Assembly: GCA_014239155.1 (NCBI GenBank)
Contig: JAAZZQ010000037.1
Span: 112,799 to 176,798, forward strand
Origin: Lachnospiraceae bacterium
GTDB lineage: Bacteria > Bacillota > Clostridia > Lachnospirales > Lachnospiraceae
Direction: 5' to 3'
Length of the DNA stretch: 64,000 bases
Part shown: piece by piece, positions 8,352 to 16,628 of the stretch
How positions within the stretch are numbered: position 1 is the stretch's first letter
Layout of the letters: every line of letters begins with the position of its first letter
Translations under genes and position numbers: made by a program
The notes under the pieces: generated by a model
Seen by the model: the letters and a program-made list of their open reading frames with translations, nothing else
Database searches by the model: none
Told to the model about the DNA's origin: nothing

Positions 8352-9149
8352 ATGAAAAAATACTTATTTGTACTTTATACACTGCTCTGCTGTGCACTGT
8401 TCGTTCTTCCTGTCCACGCAGACATTATTTGGGAACCTGACGATTATTTCTACAACCAGCACGCCTTAGATTGCACTTATATCAATCGCATGTTCACTGC
8501 AAATGGACCAGACGGTGTTGTCATTGTCTACAAAAACCCGGAATCACCACAGATTGTAACCCAATTGGACAATGGATTTAAAACCTATATCTCTTATATC
8601 TACACCGATTCAGATGGTATCCTTTGGGGAATTTATGAGGGCCCTGACAAAACAGGATGGCTACCAATGGATTATATGGAAGTGGTCTACGATAGTATTT
8701 CATTCGTAGAAGATTACTCCGCAGAACTGATTCATGAAAGTGGTGAACTCGACAATGCATATCAAAATAAGGATATTTATTTATGGAATTATCCTGGTTC
8801 CGAGTCGTTTTATATCATCCAAACAAATGACTCTATGCCATCTTATGACAGAGTATATGTTGATGAGGAAAGTAGGCGTTGGGGAAATGTTAACTACTAT
8901 TTTGGATATAAAGATGTCTGGATTTGCATTGACCAACCAACATCTGATTTCACTGCACTCTACCCCACTGGTGCCCCATCAAGGAATACTTCGCAGACAG
9001 ACAATACGCAGACAGCAACAAACTCCTCCACCGCAAAACGCATTGTGCCAAAACAAAATACTGCGGTGGTCACGCTAACAATCATACTTGTACTTGCCGT
9101 CGTGCTTGCCACCGCAGGACTATTAATAAAGTTTAAGCGAAAAGAATAA
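8352..9149 (+). CDS. Exported, C-terminally membrane-anchored protein of unknown function
   Basis: 265 residues: a signal peptide (about 1-23, ending LPVHA), an extracellular region of about 190 residues, a Ser/Thr/Asn/Gln-rich linker (about 205-230), a hydrophobic anchor (about 237-260) and a basic tail KFKRKE. The extracellular part contains a segment like an SH3-type fold (DGVVIVYKNPES, GWLPMDYMEVVYD). ATG 8352 follows TGGAGG. Its neighbours are a regulator, a transporter-like protein and a small membrane protein. It converges on the chemoreceptor gene with only eight bases between stops. Confidence 0.65.
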   Translation: MKKYLFVLYTLLCCALFVLPVHADIIWEPDDYFYNQHALDCTYINRMFTANGPDGVVIVYKNPESPQIVTQLDNGFKTYISYIYTDSDGILWGIYEGPDKTGWLPMDYMEVVYDSISFVEDYSAELIHESGELDNAYQNKDIYLWNYPGSESFYIIQTNDSMPSYDRVYVDEESRRWGNVNYYFGYKDVWICIDQPTSDFTALYPTGAPSRNTSQTDNTQTATNSSTAKRIVPKQNTAVVTLTIILVLAVVLATAGLLIKFKRKE

Positions 9150-9157
9150 ATCCCATC

Positions 9158-11278
9158 TTATTTTAAATGGAAACGATTCACCAGTTCATGTAGACGTTTG
9201 GACTGATCTGACAGCTCTGCACTTGTCGCCGCGCTATTCTGAGCAAAGGAAGAGTTTGACTGGACTACACTGCTAATCAAATCAACATTTGTTGTGATTT
9301 GTTCCAGCACACTCTTCTGATTTAGCGAGGCACTGCTAATTTTTTCCATAGAACATAAAATTTCTTCAGAGCCCTTTACAACAGTCAGCAAAGACTTTGC
9401 TGTGTTATCTGCGATATTAATACCATTCTCAACGGCTTCTTGGGAAGTGGCAATTAGCGATGCTGTCTGATTAACTGCCTGTGCACTCTTTGCAGCCAAT
9501 TCACGAATTTCATTCGCCACCACAGCAAATCCTTTTCCCGCCATTCCTGCCCTAGATGCCTCAATAGACGCATTTAAAGAAAGCAAATTCGTCTGCGATG
9601 CGATATCTTCAATCGTCTTAACAATTTTCTCAATCTCTCCCGAGGACTGGCGAATCTTTGACATAGCATGAATCAATTGCTTCATTTCCTTATTGCTCTC
9701 GTCAATATGCCGATTAACCTCAGAAACAAAATTATTTGCTGTCTGCGCATCCATTGCATTTGCTGATACATCCTGTGACAAACTTTCAATTGAGGCTGCC
9801 AATTGATCAATCGCCGATGCCTGTTCTGTAGCACCATCTGAGAGAATCTGTGCACCGGATGACACATTTTCTGAACTTGCAGACACTTCATCAGCCGAGA
9901 GAACAATCTCATGAAGCGTTTCATTAAGAGACTGAGAAATTTTTTCAATTGATGCCTGAATGGGAATAAAATCACCTATGTAGTCCTGCGTTATATTAAT
10001 ATCCATATTATTATCCGCCATCTGGGAAAGCTGATCAGAAATATCATTGACATAATTGTTAATAATCGTGCTAATATGATTAAACGCCTGCGACAGCCGC
10101 CCCAACTCATCCTCTGACTGAATATCAATATGAATATTCAAGTCTCCTGCCTCCAGCTTTGCGGCTCCTTCTGTAATTACCTGAATCGGATCTAGTGCCC
10201 TCCTAATAATGCGATTCATTGACCTCAGTAGTAGAAATCCAAACACCAACACTAAGAAAGTTAACTTTCCAGCACCTTCGATAATTGGTCCATAAAATTC
10301 CATGCCATTAACTGTCATGTGTAGCGTCCAATATGTTTTATCATTGACGGTCAATGGTATTGTCACACAGACACCACCTCTGCCAGTGGCGTAATTTTTT
10401 CTTCCTTTAATTAAAGCACGACTACTTCTAAGCTCTCCCTCTGGTATTTCATGAAGCTTCTGAGCATCTACCTCCATAGTATTATATCCTACCTCAGCAG
10501 CAGTTTTTCCCACTGTGGTATCATCAGCGGAGTCTACCAGAATTGTCCCATCTGCTGCAAGCGCCACTAAATGAGCCGACTTGTAATCTGTGCTGATTAA
10601 CAACTGTTCCTGCATCTTATCAAGTGCCACATCAACGCCAGACACGCCAAGAAAATCCCCCTGTGCATCCCAAAGTGGCGCAATAATGCTAATCATCATT
10701 ATATTCTTTCCCATCAACTCATACACATAAGGGTCCATAATGTATGGCTCTTTGCTCTGCTTAATCTGTTTCCAGTAATCCTTATCATAATTGTCAAAAG
10801 CATCTTCATGCTTCTCAAAAACATATCCTGTCTTTTGCTCATTCGGATATACCACCGACTCAAAAGCCATATCCTTTTTGTGCACACTATAGGGTACACC
10901 GTCAGCATCTGCAATAGCATTCTGCTCAAAATAAGCAAATGCTGTCGGGAATCCATCTCCTCCCTCCAAAAGCCCTACCAAAGCTGTATCAATCGCACCT
11001 CTTTGTTCCTTTGGATCCAATGTAGAAATATTCCTGAGCGCACCTGCAAACCCGATTACCTTTCCATACGCTTCCTCAATATCATTCACCAGCAAAAAAG
11101 CATTTTCATAAGCGACCGCGGACAGCTTTTCTTTGTTTACCCGCATCAGAGATTTTGCAGAGAGCATAGCAGACATCAAAACAGTAAGCAAAAAAATAAC
11201 GGCCGTAATCGCTGCCATTTTCGTGATAATTTTTTGGCTGAGATTATTGTTCTCCTTAAAATTCCATTCCATAGACAT
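9158..11278 (-). CDS. Methyl-accepting chemotaxis protein with dCache-type sensor
   Basis: A ~706-residue transmembrane chemoreceptor that would relay an extracellular signal to CheA/CheW. In order: a first membrane helix (about 18-45), an extracellular double-Cache-like sensor of about 270 residues, a second membrane helix (about 320-345), a HAMP domain, a long coiled coil, and the conserved hairpin tip [20 protein letters not shown]. Start ATG 11278 is preceded by GGGGGAAGAG; an extension to 11329 lacks such a site. No chemotaxis signalling genes are in the window. Ligand unknown. Confidence 0.92.
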   Translation of the reverse strand: MSMEWNFKENNNLSQKIITKMAAITAVIFLLTVLMSAMLSAKSLMRVNKEKLSAVAYENAFLLVNDIEEAYGKVIGFAGALRNISTLDPKEQRGAIDTALVGLLEGGDGFPTAFAYFEQNAIADADGVPYSVHKKDMAFESVVYPNEQKTGYVFEKHEDAFDNYDKDYWKQIKQSKEPYIMDPYVYELMGKNIMMISIIAPLWDAQGDFLGVSGVDVALDKMQEQLLISTDYKSAHLVALAADGTILVDSADDTTVGKTAAEVGYNTMEVDAQKLHEIPEGELRSSRALIKGRKNYATGRGGVCVTIPLTVNDKTYWTLHMTVNGMEFYGPIIEGAGKLTFLVLVFGFLLLRSMNRIIRRALDPIQVITEGAAKLEAGDLNIHIDIQSEDELGRLSQAFNHISTIINNYVNDISDQLSQMADNNMDINITQDYIGDFIPIQASIEKISQSLNETLHEIVLSADEVSASSENVSSGAQILSDGATEQASAIDQLAASIESLSQDVSANAMDAQTANNFVSEVNRHIDESNKEMKQLIHAMSKIRQSSGEIEKIVKTIEDIASQTNLLSLNASIEASRAGMAGKGFAVVANEIRELAAKSAQAVNQTASLIATSQEAVENGINIADNTAKSLLTVVKGSEEILCSMEKISSASLNQKSVLEQITTNVDLISSVVQSNSSFAQNSAATSAELSDQSKRLHELVNRFHLK

Positions 11279-11375
11279 AAACTCTTCCCCCGTGAAATCG
11301 TTTTTTGTACCACATTCTGCCCTATGCATCTGTTTAGATGCAAAGCGTGGTTTGTACTCATTTTACGTATGATTT

Positions 11376-11404
11376 ATTATATCTATATTTTCTTAATAAG
11401 TCAA
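11376..11404 (-). promoter_or_regulatory. Promoter of the dCache chemoreceptor gene
   Basis: On the minus strand TTGACT (11399-11404) and TATAAT (11376-11381) are 17 bases apart, about 100 bases upstream of the start. This is a standard sigma-A spacing; a motility sigma factor site is not visible. Confidence 0.7.
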
Positions 11405-11619
11405 TCACTCATTTGTAACAAATAAAGCAGAATGTTACAATTTGATTACTTTTCATCTCCGCCCTCAGACTTTGGCATATCCTTAGATATCATTGGTGTA
11501 AACAACAATACTTTTGGACACAAATTCATAAATTAGATGTTATATTCACTATTGTTTGCGCAATAATATACTCGTGTACTAACCTTCTGATAATCATAGT
11601 AAAGTGTTCTAGATATTTT

Positions 11620-11673
11620 GTCAGTCTGCGAGGCGAGAGAGGCGCAGCAGTAGCAGTGACTGCGGTGGCTGAC
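11620..11673. other. GC-rich structured block in an AT-rich intergenic region
   Basis: Within the gap 11405-11830 a short GC-rich stretch is bracketed by GTCAG (11620-11624) and CTGAC (11669-11673). It has further self-complementary pieces (GCAG/CTGC) inside. No coding frame with a start site covers it. It resembles an intergenic repeat unit rather than a gene, but no second copy is in this window. The rest of the gap shows nothing supported. Confidence 0.35.
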
Positions 11674-11830
11674 AACAACAAAACAGATGGCAAAATGGAC
11701 AATGCTATTCACCATGAATTACAAGTGGTCAATACACTATCCCTCACAGATTCGTTAGAAAACACGCTGCATATCTTTTCTATTATATTCATAAAATAAA
11801 GCAACATTCGAGAAGTTGGTGATATTGATT

Positions 11831-12475
11831 ATGATGAATTATATTTGGGGTGGTATGCTAATTATTGGTATTATCTTTGGCGTAGTAACAGGCAATATGC
11901 AGGCAGTGACAGACGCTGTACTGCAATCCTCTAAAGAGGCTATCACGCTTGGTATCTCTATGCTTGGTATTGTTGCATTCTGGACAGGACTGATGGAAGT
12001 GGCAGAAGAGTCTGGAGTCATTACAGGACTTACAAGGCTAATCGCCCCGTTTATGCGTTTCCTGTTTCCAAATATCCCCAAAGGGCACAGGGCATGGGAC
12101 TCCTTGTCTGCTAATTTTGTGGCAAATATATTGGGACTTGGATGGGCAGCGACGCCGGCTGGGCTGCGGGCGATGAGTGATTTGGAGCAGCTTGAAAGAG
12201 AACGTGGGAATGGAGAATACTTGGGTACAGAGACATCAGAAAATAGTCTGCAAAGTCATACAGCGGGTGCGAGAACGGCAAGCAATGAGATGTGCACGTT
12301 TCTTGTGATGAATATTTCGTCATTGCAGTTGATACCAGTGAATATTATCGCATACCGCAGCCAGTATGGGAGCGCAAATCCGGCGGCGGTAATTGCGCCC
12401 GCAATTGTGGCGACGTTTTTTAGCACTGTGGTGGCGGTGGTGTATTGTAAAATGATGTGTAGAAAGAATCATTGA
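11831..12475 (+). CDS. spmA: Spore maturation protein A
   Basis: 214 residues of polytopic membrane protein with the nucleoside-recognition (Gate) type fold. The segments AFWTGLMEVAEESGV and NFVANILGLGWAATPAGLRAM are diagnostic of SpmA, needed in spore-formers for spore core dehydration. I use ATG 11831 with weak AGAAG upstream; TTG 11816 is also in frame. About 20 residues of hydrophilic insert (ERERGNGEYLGTETSENS) lie mid-protein. SpmA normally precedes spmB, but no spmB follows here. Family call is firm; the role is from established knowledge of Bacillus. Confidence 0.88.
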   Translation: MMNYIWGGMLIIGIIFGVVTGNMQAVTDAVLQSSKEAITLGISMLGIVAFWTGLMEVAEESGVITGLTRLIAPFMRFLFPNIPKGHRAWDSLSANFVANILGLGWAATPAGLRAMSDLEQLERERGNGEYLGTETSENSLQSHTAGARTASNEMCTFLVMNISSLQLIPVNIIAYRSQYGSANPAAVIAPAIVATFFSTVVAVVYCKMMCRKNH

Positions 12476-12642
12476 TAAATTTGTTGTGGCAATAGTTAAA
12501 GGTGGGACATCCTAAAAATATTCGCATTACAATTGTAAAACATTAATTTATTTTGTTGATTACTGGGAAGCAAATGCAATTGATGAACTTTTTAATTGAT
12601 GTATACTATTAGCAAAGAATATTTTGAAGGAAATAAGGAAAC

Positions 12643-12920
12643 ATGAAATTTGAATGGAATGAGGATAAGAATGCTATAAACAAAGAAAAACACAAAATTT
12701 CTTTTGAAACAGCTCATATGTTTTTGATGATCCTTATTATATTGAAATGTTTGATTTTAAACACAGCGTTGACAAGGATCGATATATTGCAATAGGCAAG
12801 GTTGGTGATATATTGTTTGTGGTATTTACGGAAAGAAAAGATACAATTTGGTTGATTTCAGTCAGACTGGCAACAAATGTGGAAAGGAGCCTTTATTATG
12901 ACCAGGACATTTATTATTGA
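12643..12920 (+). pseudogene. brnT: Frameshifted brnT toxin gene
   Basis: ATG 12643, preceded by AAGGA, opens the typical BrnT start MKFEWNEDKNAINKEKHKIS. The frame then slips by a missing base at the T run near 12720 and stops at 12793-12795. Continuing in the shifted frame restores the rest of BrnT: FDDPYYIEMFD, DRYIAIGKVGDILFVVF and RLATNVERSLYYD, ending at 12918-12920. BrnT is a ribonuclease toxin of type II toxin-antitoxin pairs. One base repairs it, so it is either newly inactivated or a sequencing error. Confidence 0.85.
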
Positions 12921-13077
12921 GAGTGGACAAAAACCAACAGAAAATCAACTGAGAGAAATTGAGGAAGCACAGAAAAGCCCTATTATTTTTGATGAAGATT
13001 GTAAGGAGTTGTCACCAGCTATGATGAAAGCATTTAAGAGTGCGGTGGTTCAGCAGAATCGCAAGAAAAAGGCTTAG
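12898..13077 (+). CDS. brnA: BrnA-like antitoxin
   Basis: A 59-residue protein starting MTRTFIIESGQKPTENQL at ATG 12898, with AAAGGAG upstream inside the end of brnT. It overlaps the toxin's last 23 bases, the typical coupled arrangement. It is short and acidic-to-basic and lacks an obvious ribbon-helix-helix of the best known BrnA proteins. It resembles the short antitoxins found next to BrnT in clostridia. It should bind and neutralise BrnT and repress the pair. It is intact although its toxin is not. Confidence 0.7.
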   Translation: MTRTFIIESGQKPTENQLREIEEAQKSPIIFDEDCKELSPAMMKAFKSAVVQQNRKKKA

Positions 13078-13162
13078 AAAGCGTTAATAAATAGCAATTA
13101 AACGTATAGGAAAACACACAATCCATAATGTTGGATACTTGTTTTTCATCATTGCATTGGTG

Positions 13163-13191
13163 AACTACCCATTGTCTAGAGCCAATGGGCT
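13163..13191 (-). repeat. IS200/IS605 right-end hairpin next to the tnpB remnant, copy 2
   Basis: CCCATTG (13168-13174) pairs with CAATGGG (13183-13189) around TCTAGAGC. The stem begins at the last codons of the tnpB remnant, where IS605 right ends and their guide-RNA scaffold normally lie. It is the copy that ties this repeat family to a transposon. Confidence 0.65.
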
Positions 13192-13346
13192 TCCTGCTTC
13201 TTCGACATACTATATCCACAGGCGTTAATTCGGGCAGTCCCTGCCCTATAACGGTATATATCGTACATTTCGCACCTTATATATTTTACATGCTGAAGCA
13301 CTGCTTGGTTTTTGCATTCTGATTTCTCAGCACAACCATCTATATA
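13176..13346 (-). pseudogene. C-terminal remnant of an IS200/IS605 tnpB (OrfB) gene
   Basis: On the minus strand an open stretch ending TAG 13176-13178 reads KNQAV, then RAGTARINACG, then SKKQEA. These match the zinc-finger region and the characteristic ACG...KQEA tail of clostridial TnpB RNA-guided nucleases. Upstream of about 13346 the frame is closed by stops, and the catalytic RuvC part is gone, so it cannot be functional. The Cys pairs of the zinc finger are mostly mutated. Assignment rests on the tail pattern. Confidence 0.6.
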
Positions 13347-13413
13347 CAATTATCAATGTCCGTGTATGAATAAATGGTAACAAAAAACTTACACTATGAC
13401 AACCACTACTTTT

Positions 13414-13454
13414 GGCTACCTTAATCCACCGTCTAAAGCCAGTGGGATTGCGGC
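13414..13454 (-). repeat. IS605-right-end-like hairpin repeat, copy 3
   Basis: Nearly identical to copy 1 at 7824 (GGCTACCTTAA, CCACC, TCTAAAGCCAGTGGGAT). The hairpin core is CCAC...GTGG. It overlaps the 3' end of a micro-ORF at 13433-13507. Confidence 0.55.
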
Positions 13455-13507
13455 AGCCATTCTTTCAATAAGTCTTTTAATTCCTCCAATGAAAATACCT
13501 CTGACAT
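13433..13507 (-). CDS. 24-codon micro-ORF with a strong ribosome binding site
   Basis: On the minus strand AAGGAGG precedes ATG 13507 by six bases and the frame runs 24 codons to TAG 13433-13435. It starts MSEVFSLEELKDLLKEWL, an amphipathic helix-like stretch, and its end lies inside repeat copy 3. Such a good initiation site on so short a frame may be the leftover 5' end of a gene cut by the repeat, or a true small protein. I do not recognise it. Confidence 0.35.
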   Translation of the reverse strand: MSEVFSLEELKDLLKEWLPQSHWL

Positions 13508-13564
13508 TTGTACCTCCTTATCAGAATCCCATCTGTAATTCTAAAAATATCCCTTTACAACCTT

Positions 13565-14686
13565 TTACGAAATCCATTTCATTAGCTCATAAACCCTGTC
13601 TTTTGTAAGTTTTGCCGCTTTCTGATTTACAATCATCGTCCGAATGGAACCCCCTTCATATGCTGCACCCGCCTTTTGAATCTCTTGTTCTTTCCATGTA
13701 ATCCACTCGCGCTCTTCTATTGTAAGCGCAGCCATTTTCTCTTCATCCTGTGTATATTGCAAAGCTTCCCACAAATCGTTCAATGCATTGTCCCATACTC
13801 TAAACAAAGTGTTTGTTTTTTCGTTGTATTCCACTGTGGTTAAGGGATCGTTTGCTATCGATGCCTCTAACTCAGCCGCCCATTCCTCAGCATATGTTAT
13901 TGTTTTTTGAAACGCTTCAACTACATCTTGCGCATAAAATCCCTCCTGCTGCGTTTCATTATTCAATGCATAAAAAGGAAGCACTGTTTCCGTTGTGGTA
14001 GAAAGGTCATAATACCCCACCCAGCTTCTAAATTCCTCTGGAAGTTTATCAAGCGGAGCGCCCGGTAGATAAATCAAAATGTCTTTTGCATTCTCAAGAC
14101 CATAGGCATATGTATAGCAATACTTCACACCATCTTTAATCTCTTCTGTTTTTATCTCGTGGGCATAATTGATTTGGGCAATTTGCATCACATAGGTATA
14201 TTCATTGACCTGCGTTGGTTGCGTAAACTGTCCACTAAAATTACTTTTGTACATCGTTCCATTGGGATATTCCTCTCCTGTCACTCCCATATCACTATCA
14301 TAATATTCTCCTGAAAAACTCCCATCTGGATTAATGTGAAGTATCGTTGCCCAGGCTCCAGCGCCACTGAGAAACCAGAATTTATATTTTTTTAGATCTG
14401 CAAAAGTAAAATTTTCTGACAGTTCCTCCGTTTCGGTAGAAGTATTTGTTTCTTCTAAAAGCATTGTCTCTTTAGAAGGAATCGTCTCCTCAGAAGAATC
14501 TATTTCCCTTTCAAAAGTTTCTGATTCCTTTAAAAAGTCCTTCTCTTCAAATATTTCAGTCCCCTGTGTACTTTTTACACTTGTATCAAAGTCAATACTA
14601 ATTTTTTCTGGCTCTTTCCTTTGGCAACTGCATATAGATAATACTGTGCTCATCGTTAAAATAACAAATATTTTATTTCTTTTCAT
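13565..14686 (-). CDS. Lipoprotein with C-terminal LprI-like (DUF1311) domain
   Basis: 373 residues. The signal peptide ends in a lipobox-like CSC within the first ~22 residues. A Glu/Thr/Ser-rich linker follows (about 35-85), then a beta-rich middle part (about 90-230). The C-terminus (about 280-370) matches the LprI/DUF1311 pattern: EEREWITWKEQEIQ, YEGGSIRTM, then a closing helix. LprI proteins in other bacteria inhibit lysozyme; that role is only inferred here, and the usual Cys pairs of the domain are missing. Start ATG 14686 is preferred over TTG 14710 because it begins the signal peptide. Confidence 0.7.
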   Translation of the reverse strand: MKRNKIFVILTMSTVLSICSCQRKEPEKISIDFDTSVKSTQGTEIFEEKDFLKESETFEREIDSSEETIPSKETMLLEETNTSTETEELSENFTFADLKKYKFWFLSGAGAWATILHINPDGSFSGEYYDSDMGVTGEEYPNGTMYKSNFSGQFTQPTQVNEYTYVMQIAQINYAHEIKTEEIKDGVKYCYTYAYGLENAKDILIYLPGAPLDKLPEEFRSWVGYYDLSTTTETVLPFYALNNETQQEGFYAQDVVEAFQKTITYAEEWAAELEASIANDPLTTVEYNEKTNTLFRVWDNALNDLWEALQYTQDEEKMAALTIEEREWITWKEQEIQKAGAAYEGGSIRTMIVNQKAAKLTKDRVYELMKWIS

Positions 14687-14898
14687 ACTTATTTTTTGCT
14701 CCCTATCCAATTTATAACATTTATAATTTTGTTGCTAATTTAGATTATACACCCGCGTTACATATCAATCAATATACTACAAAATATTAAGTTGCTTTTC
14801 ACGGGCAGGAATGCACATAAACTACGCCTTCTGTAAGAACATAATTCAGAAGTAAGGGACGACTTTTGTAAAGTAAAACTTTAAATATCACCCTGAAT

Positions 14899-15168
14899 CG
14901 TTACTATGAGTGGTCTTTTAGGGTGTGAATCAATATCAGTTCGTTAAGGAGATTTTCCAAACTATGGTCCCGTAAAAAGCTCGAGAACGAAATCAAAACA
15001 CACAAGAACTCAAACTTACTTTCAGCCTGTTTTCTAAATTTGGTCTTAACTAACTGATATTGGTTCACTCCGTTCCAGTAACGGGTAAAATCCATGCTTT
15101 TTACTTACTATATGCATGTTTTTGTACGAACTTAGCAGTAAATGCTAAGTCCTGTGTGAACAGTAACT
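14899..15168 (-). repeat. Dispersed intergenic element, copy A
   Basis: The right part (15041-15168) aligns with copy B at 57027-57178: the shared pieces are TGGTCTTAAC, ACTCCGTT, GTAAAATCCATG, and ACTTAGCA...TGCTAAGTCCTGT. It contains an 8-bp hairpin ACTTAGCA/TGCTAAGT. It also holds a 22-base inverted repeat (14927-14948 with 15045-15066, two mismatches). The right end TGAACAGTAAC is complementary to the GTTACTGTTCA end of copy B; the left end near 14899 is degraded. Outside it, 14711-14898 and 15169-15396 show no supported feature. Confidence 0.6.
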
Positions 15169-15396
15169 AAGTTCCTACTTGCAATCTATACAGAACAAAA
15201 AAGACGATTGATAAACCTGCTCATTAATATTATACTATTGATATCAATAAAAAAACCATTCACTGCTCAAGCGAAATATTATTACTCCCTTATATATAAA
15301 TGTAAGTACACTTTTAACCGGCTTTTCGGCATTTGTATCACATCAAAATAAAGAAACATATTATTTTTAAGACTGATAGGAAAAGGAACTATATAA

Positions 15397-16194
15397 ATGA
15401 GCACCTATATTATGAGCGACATTCATGGATGTTACAACGATTTTCACTCTATGCTTGAAAAAATTGGATTCTCTGACTTAGACCAATTAATTATAGCTGG
15501 AGATTATATAGACAGGGGAAAACAAAGTTTTAAAATGTTAAAATGGATAGAACATTGTCCGCCTAATGTTCTGCTTCTGCGAGGAAATCATGAACAAGAA
15601 TTCGCAACTTATGTGGATTTAATGCTTTTAATTGACCGCAGCAAGGAACTGAAAACTGATTTCGACTCCAATATAGATACCTTCGCATTATATGAATCCG
15701 TAAAATATTTTATCCAACGCAAGGCATTGACTGTTTCATACTTTGATTTGTATGGTACAATAAATGCTCTGTTAGCACAAAATCATATTACATTGCGTGA
15801 CTTATGTAGATGGTCAGAAAAAATCCGGCAGATGCCTTACTATCATAAGTTGATGCTAAAAAACAAAAAATATATTATTGTGCATGCAGGATACTCTGAA
15901 AATGTAAAAAATATTGACACACATTTTGGCAGTTTAGAGCGATTTTATCTTTATGCAAGAGAGGAAAGTTGTCAGTTCGGCGGAGTCCATCATGGAACTA
16001 TCATTGCCGGGCATACGCCTACCATAATTAAGGGACACTTTGCCTATAATAAAGGCAATGTCTTTCGCTATTATGATATAGCAAAAGACTGCACTTTTTA
16101 TGATATTGATTGTGGATGTGTGTTCAGAAACAAACATCCTGATGCAAAGCTTGCCTGCATTCGGTTAGAGGACGAAGAAATTTTTTATATTTAA
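15397..16194 (+). CDS. Calcineurin-like metallophosphoesterase (Ser/Thr phosphatase type)
   Basis: A 265-residue cytoplasmic phosphatase. The metal-binding signatures appear in order: DIHG at 8-11, GDYIDRG at about 46-52, RGNHE at about 69-73, a later VHAGYSE and GHTP. This is the PPP family pattern shared with bacteriophage lambda phosphatase, PrpE and ApaH. The substrate could be phosphoproteins or diadenosine tetraphosphate; the sequence does not decide. ATG 15397 has AGGAAAAGGAAC upstream. It stands alone and converges on the next gene. Confidence 0.9.
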   Translation: MSTYIMSDIHGCYNDFHSMLEKIGFSDLDQLIIAGDYIDRGKQSFKMLKWIEHCPPNVLLLRGNHEQEFATYVDLMLLIDRSKELKTDFDSNIDTFALYESVKYFIQRKALTVSYFDLYGTINALLAQNHITLRDLCRWSEKIRQMPYYHKLMLKNKKYIIVHAGYSENVKNIDTHFGSLERFYLYAREESCQFGGVHHGTIIAGHTPTIIKGHFAYNKGNVFRYYDIAKDCTFYDIDCGCVFRNKHPDAKLACIRLEDEEIFYI

Positions 16195-16225
16195 TTTCTA
16201 TAGCCTCGTCTTCCTCTATCGAAAT

Positions 16226-16597
16226 CTACACCCCAAAATGTATCATATATTTTTTCTCTTCAATAGCTTTTTGAATCATCTGTGCAAGTAGCACTAATTG
16301 TTTATCCTTATTAATTCTTGCATCTGACACAACAATATCCTGAAATGCAGGAAGTGACTCGGGTGGTATCAACGTCACTCCCCATCTCGCCAGCCCAAAT
16401 TCTGGGCGGCTAAAGCAATGAAAATAGGTTTTCATCAGAGCAAGTCTCTCCCACCAGTCATCAATATATTGGTCATCGTCAATATAAACACAATGATATT
16501 TCTCTGGCTCATAACTACTATAATTTTTGGTCACATCAAAGTTATCAATTATTCCAAATTCTGTTTTTATCATGTCTTTCACCCTTTGTGTTTGCAT
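16226..16597 (-). CDS. Small cytoplasmic protein of unknown function
   Basis: 123 residues, no signal peptide or membrane segment. It starts MQTQRVKDMIKTEFGI at ATG 16597 with AAAGGGA upstream; a longer frame to 16654 would overlap the preceding gene. It has a conserved-looking core (YHCVYIDDDQYIDDWWERL, WGVTLIPPESLPAF) but I do not recognise the family. It lies 31 bases after the FG-GAP-like exported gene on the same strand, so the two may be cotranscribed. Confidence 0.6.
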   Translation of the reverse strand: MQTQRVKDMIKTEFGIIDNFDVTKNYSSYEPEKYHCVYIDDDQYIDDWWERLALMKTYFHCFSRPEFGLARWGVTLIPPESLPAFQDIVVSDARINKDKQLVLLAQMIQKAIEEKKYMIHFGV

Positions 16598-16628
16598 TTT
16601 ATCCCTTTCTTTTTTTTTCACCCTTTTC

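Noticed and set aside
11533..11715. 60-codon minus-strand frame over the GC-rich block before spmA
   Set aside because: No ribosome binding site and the composition follows the structured block rather than a protein.
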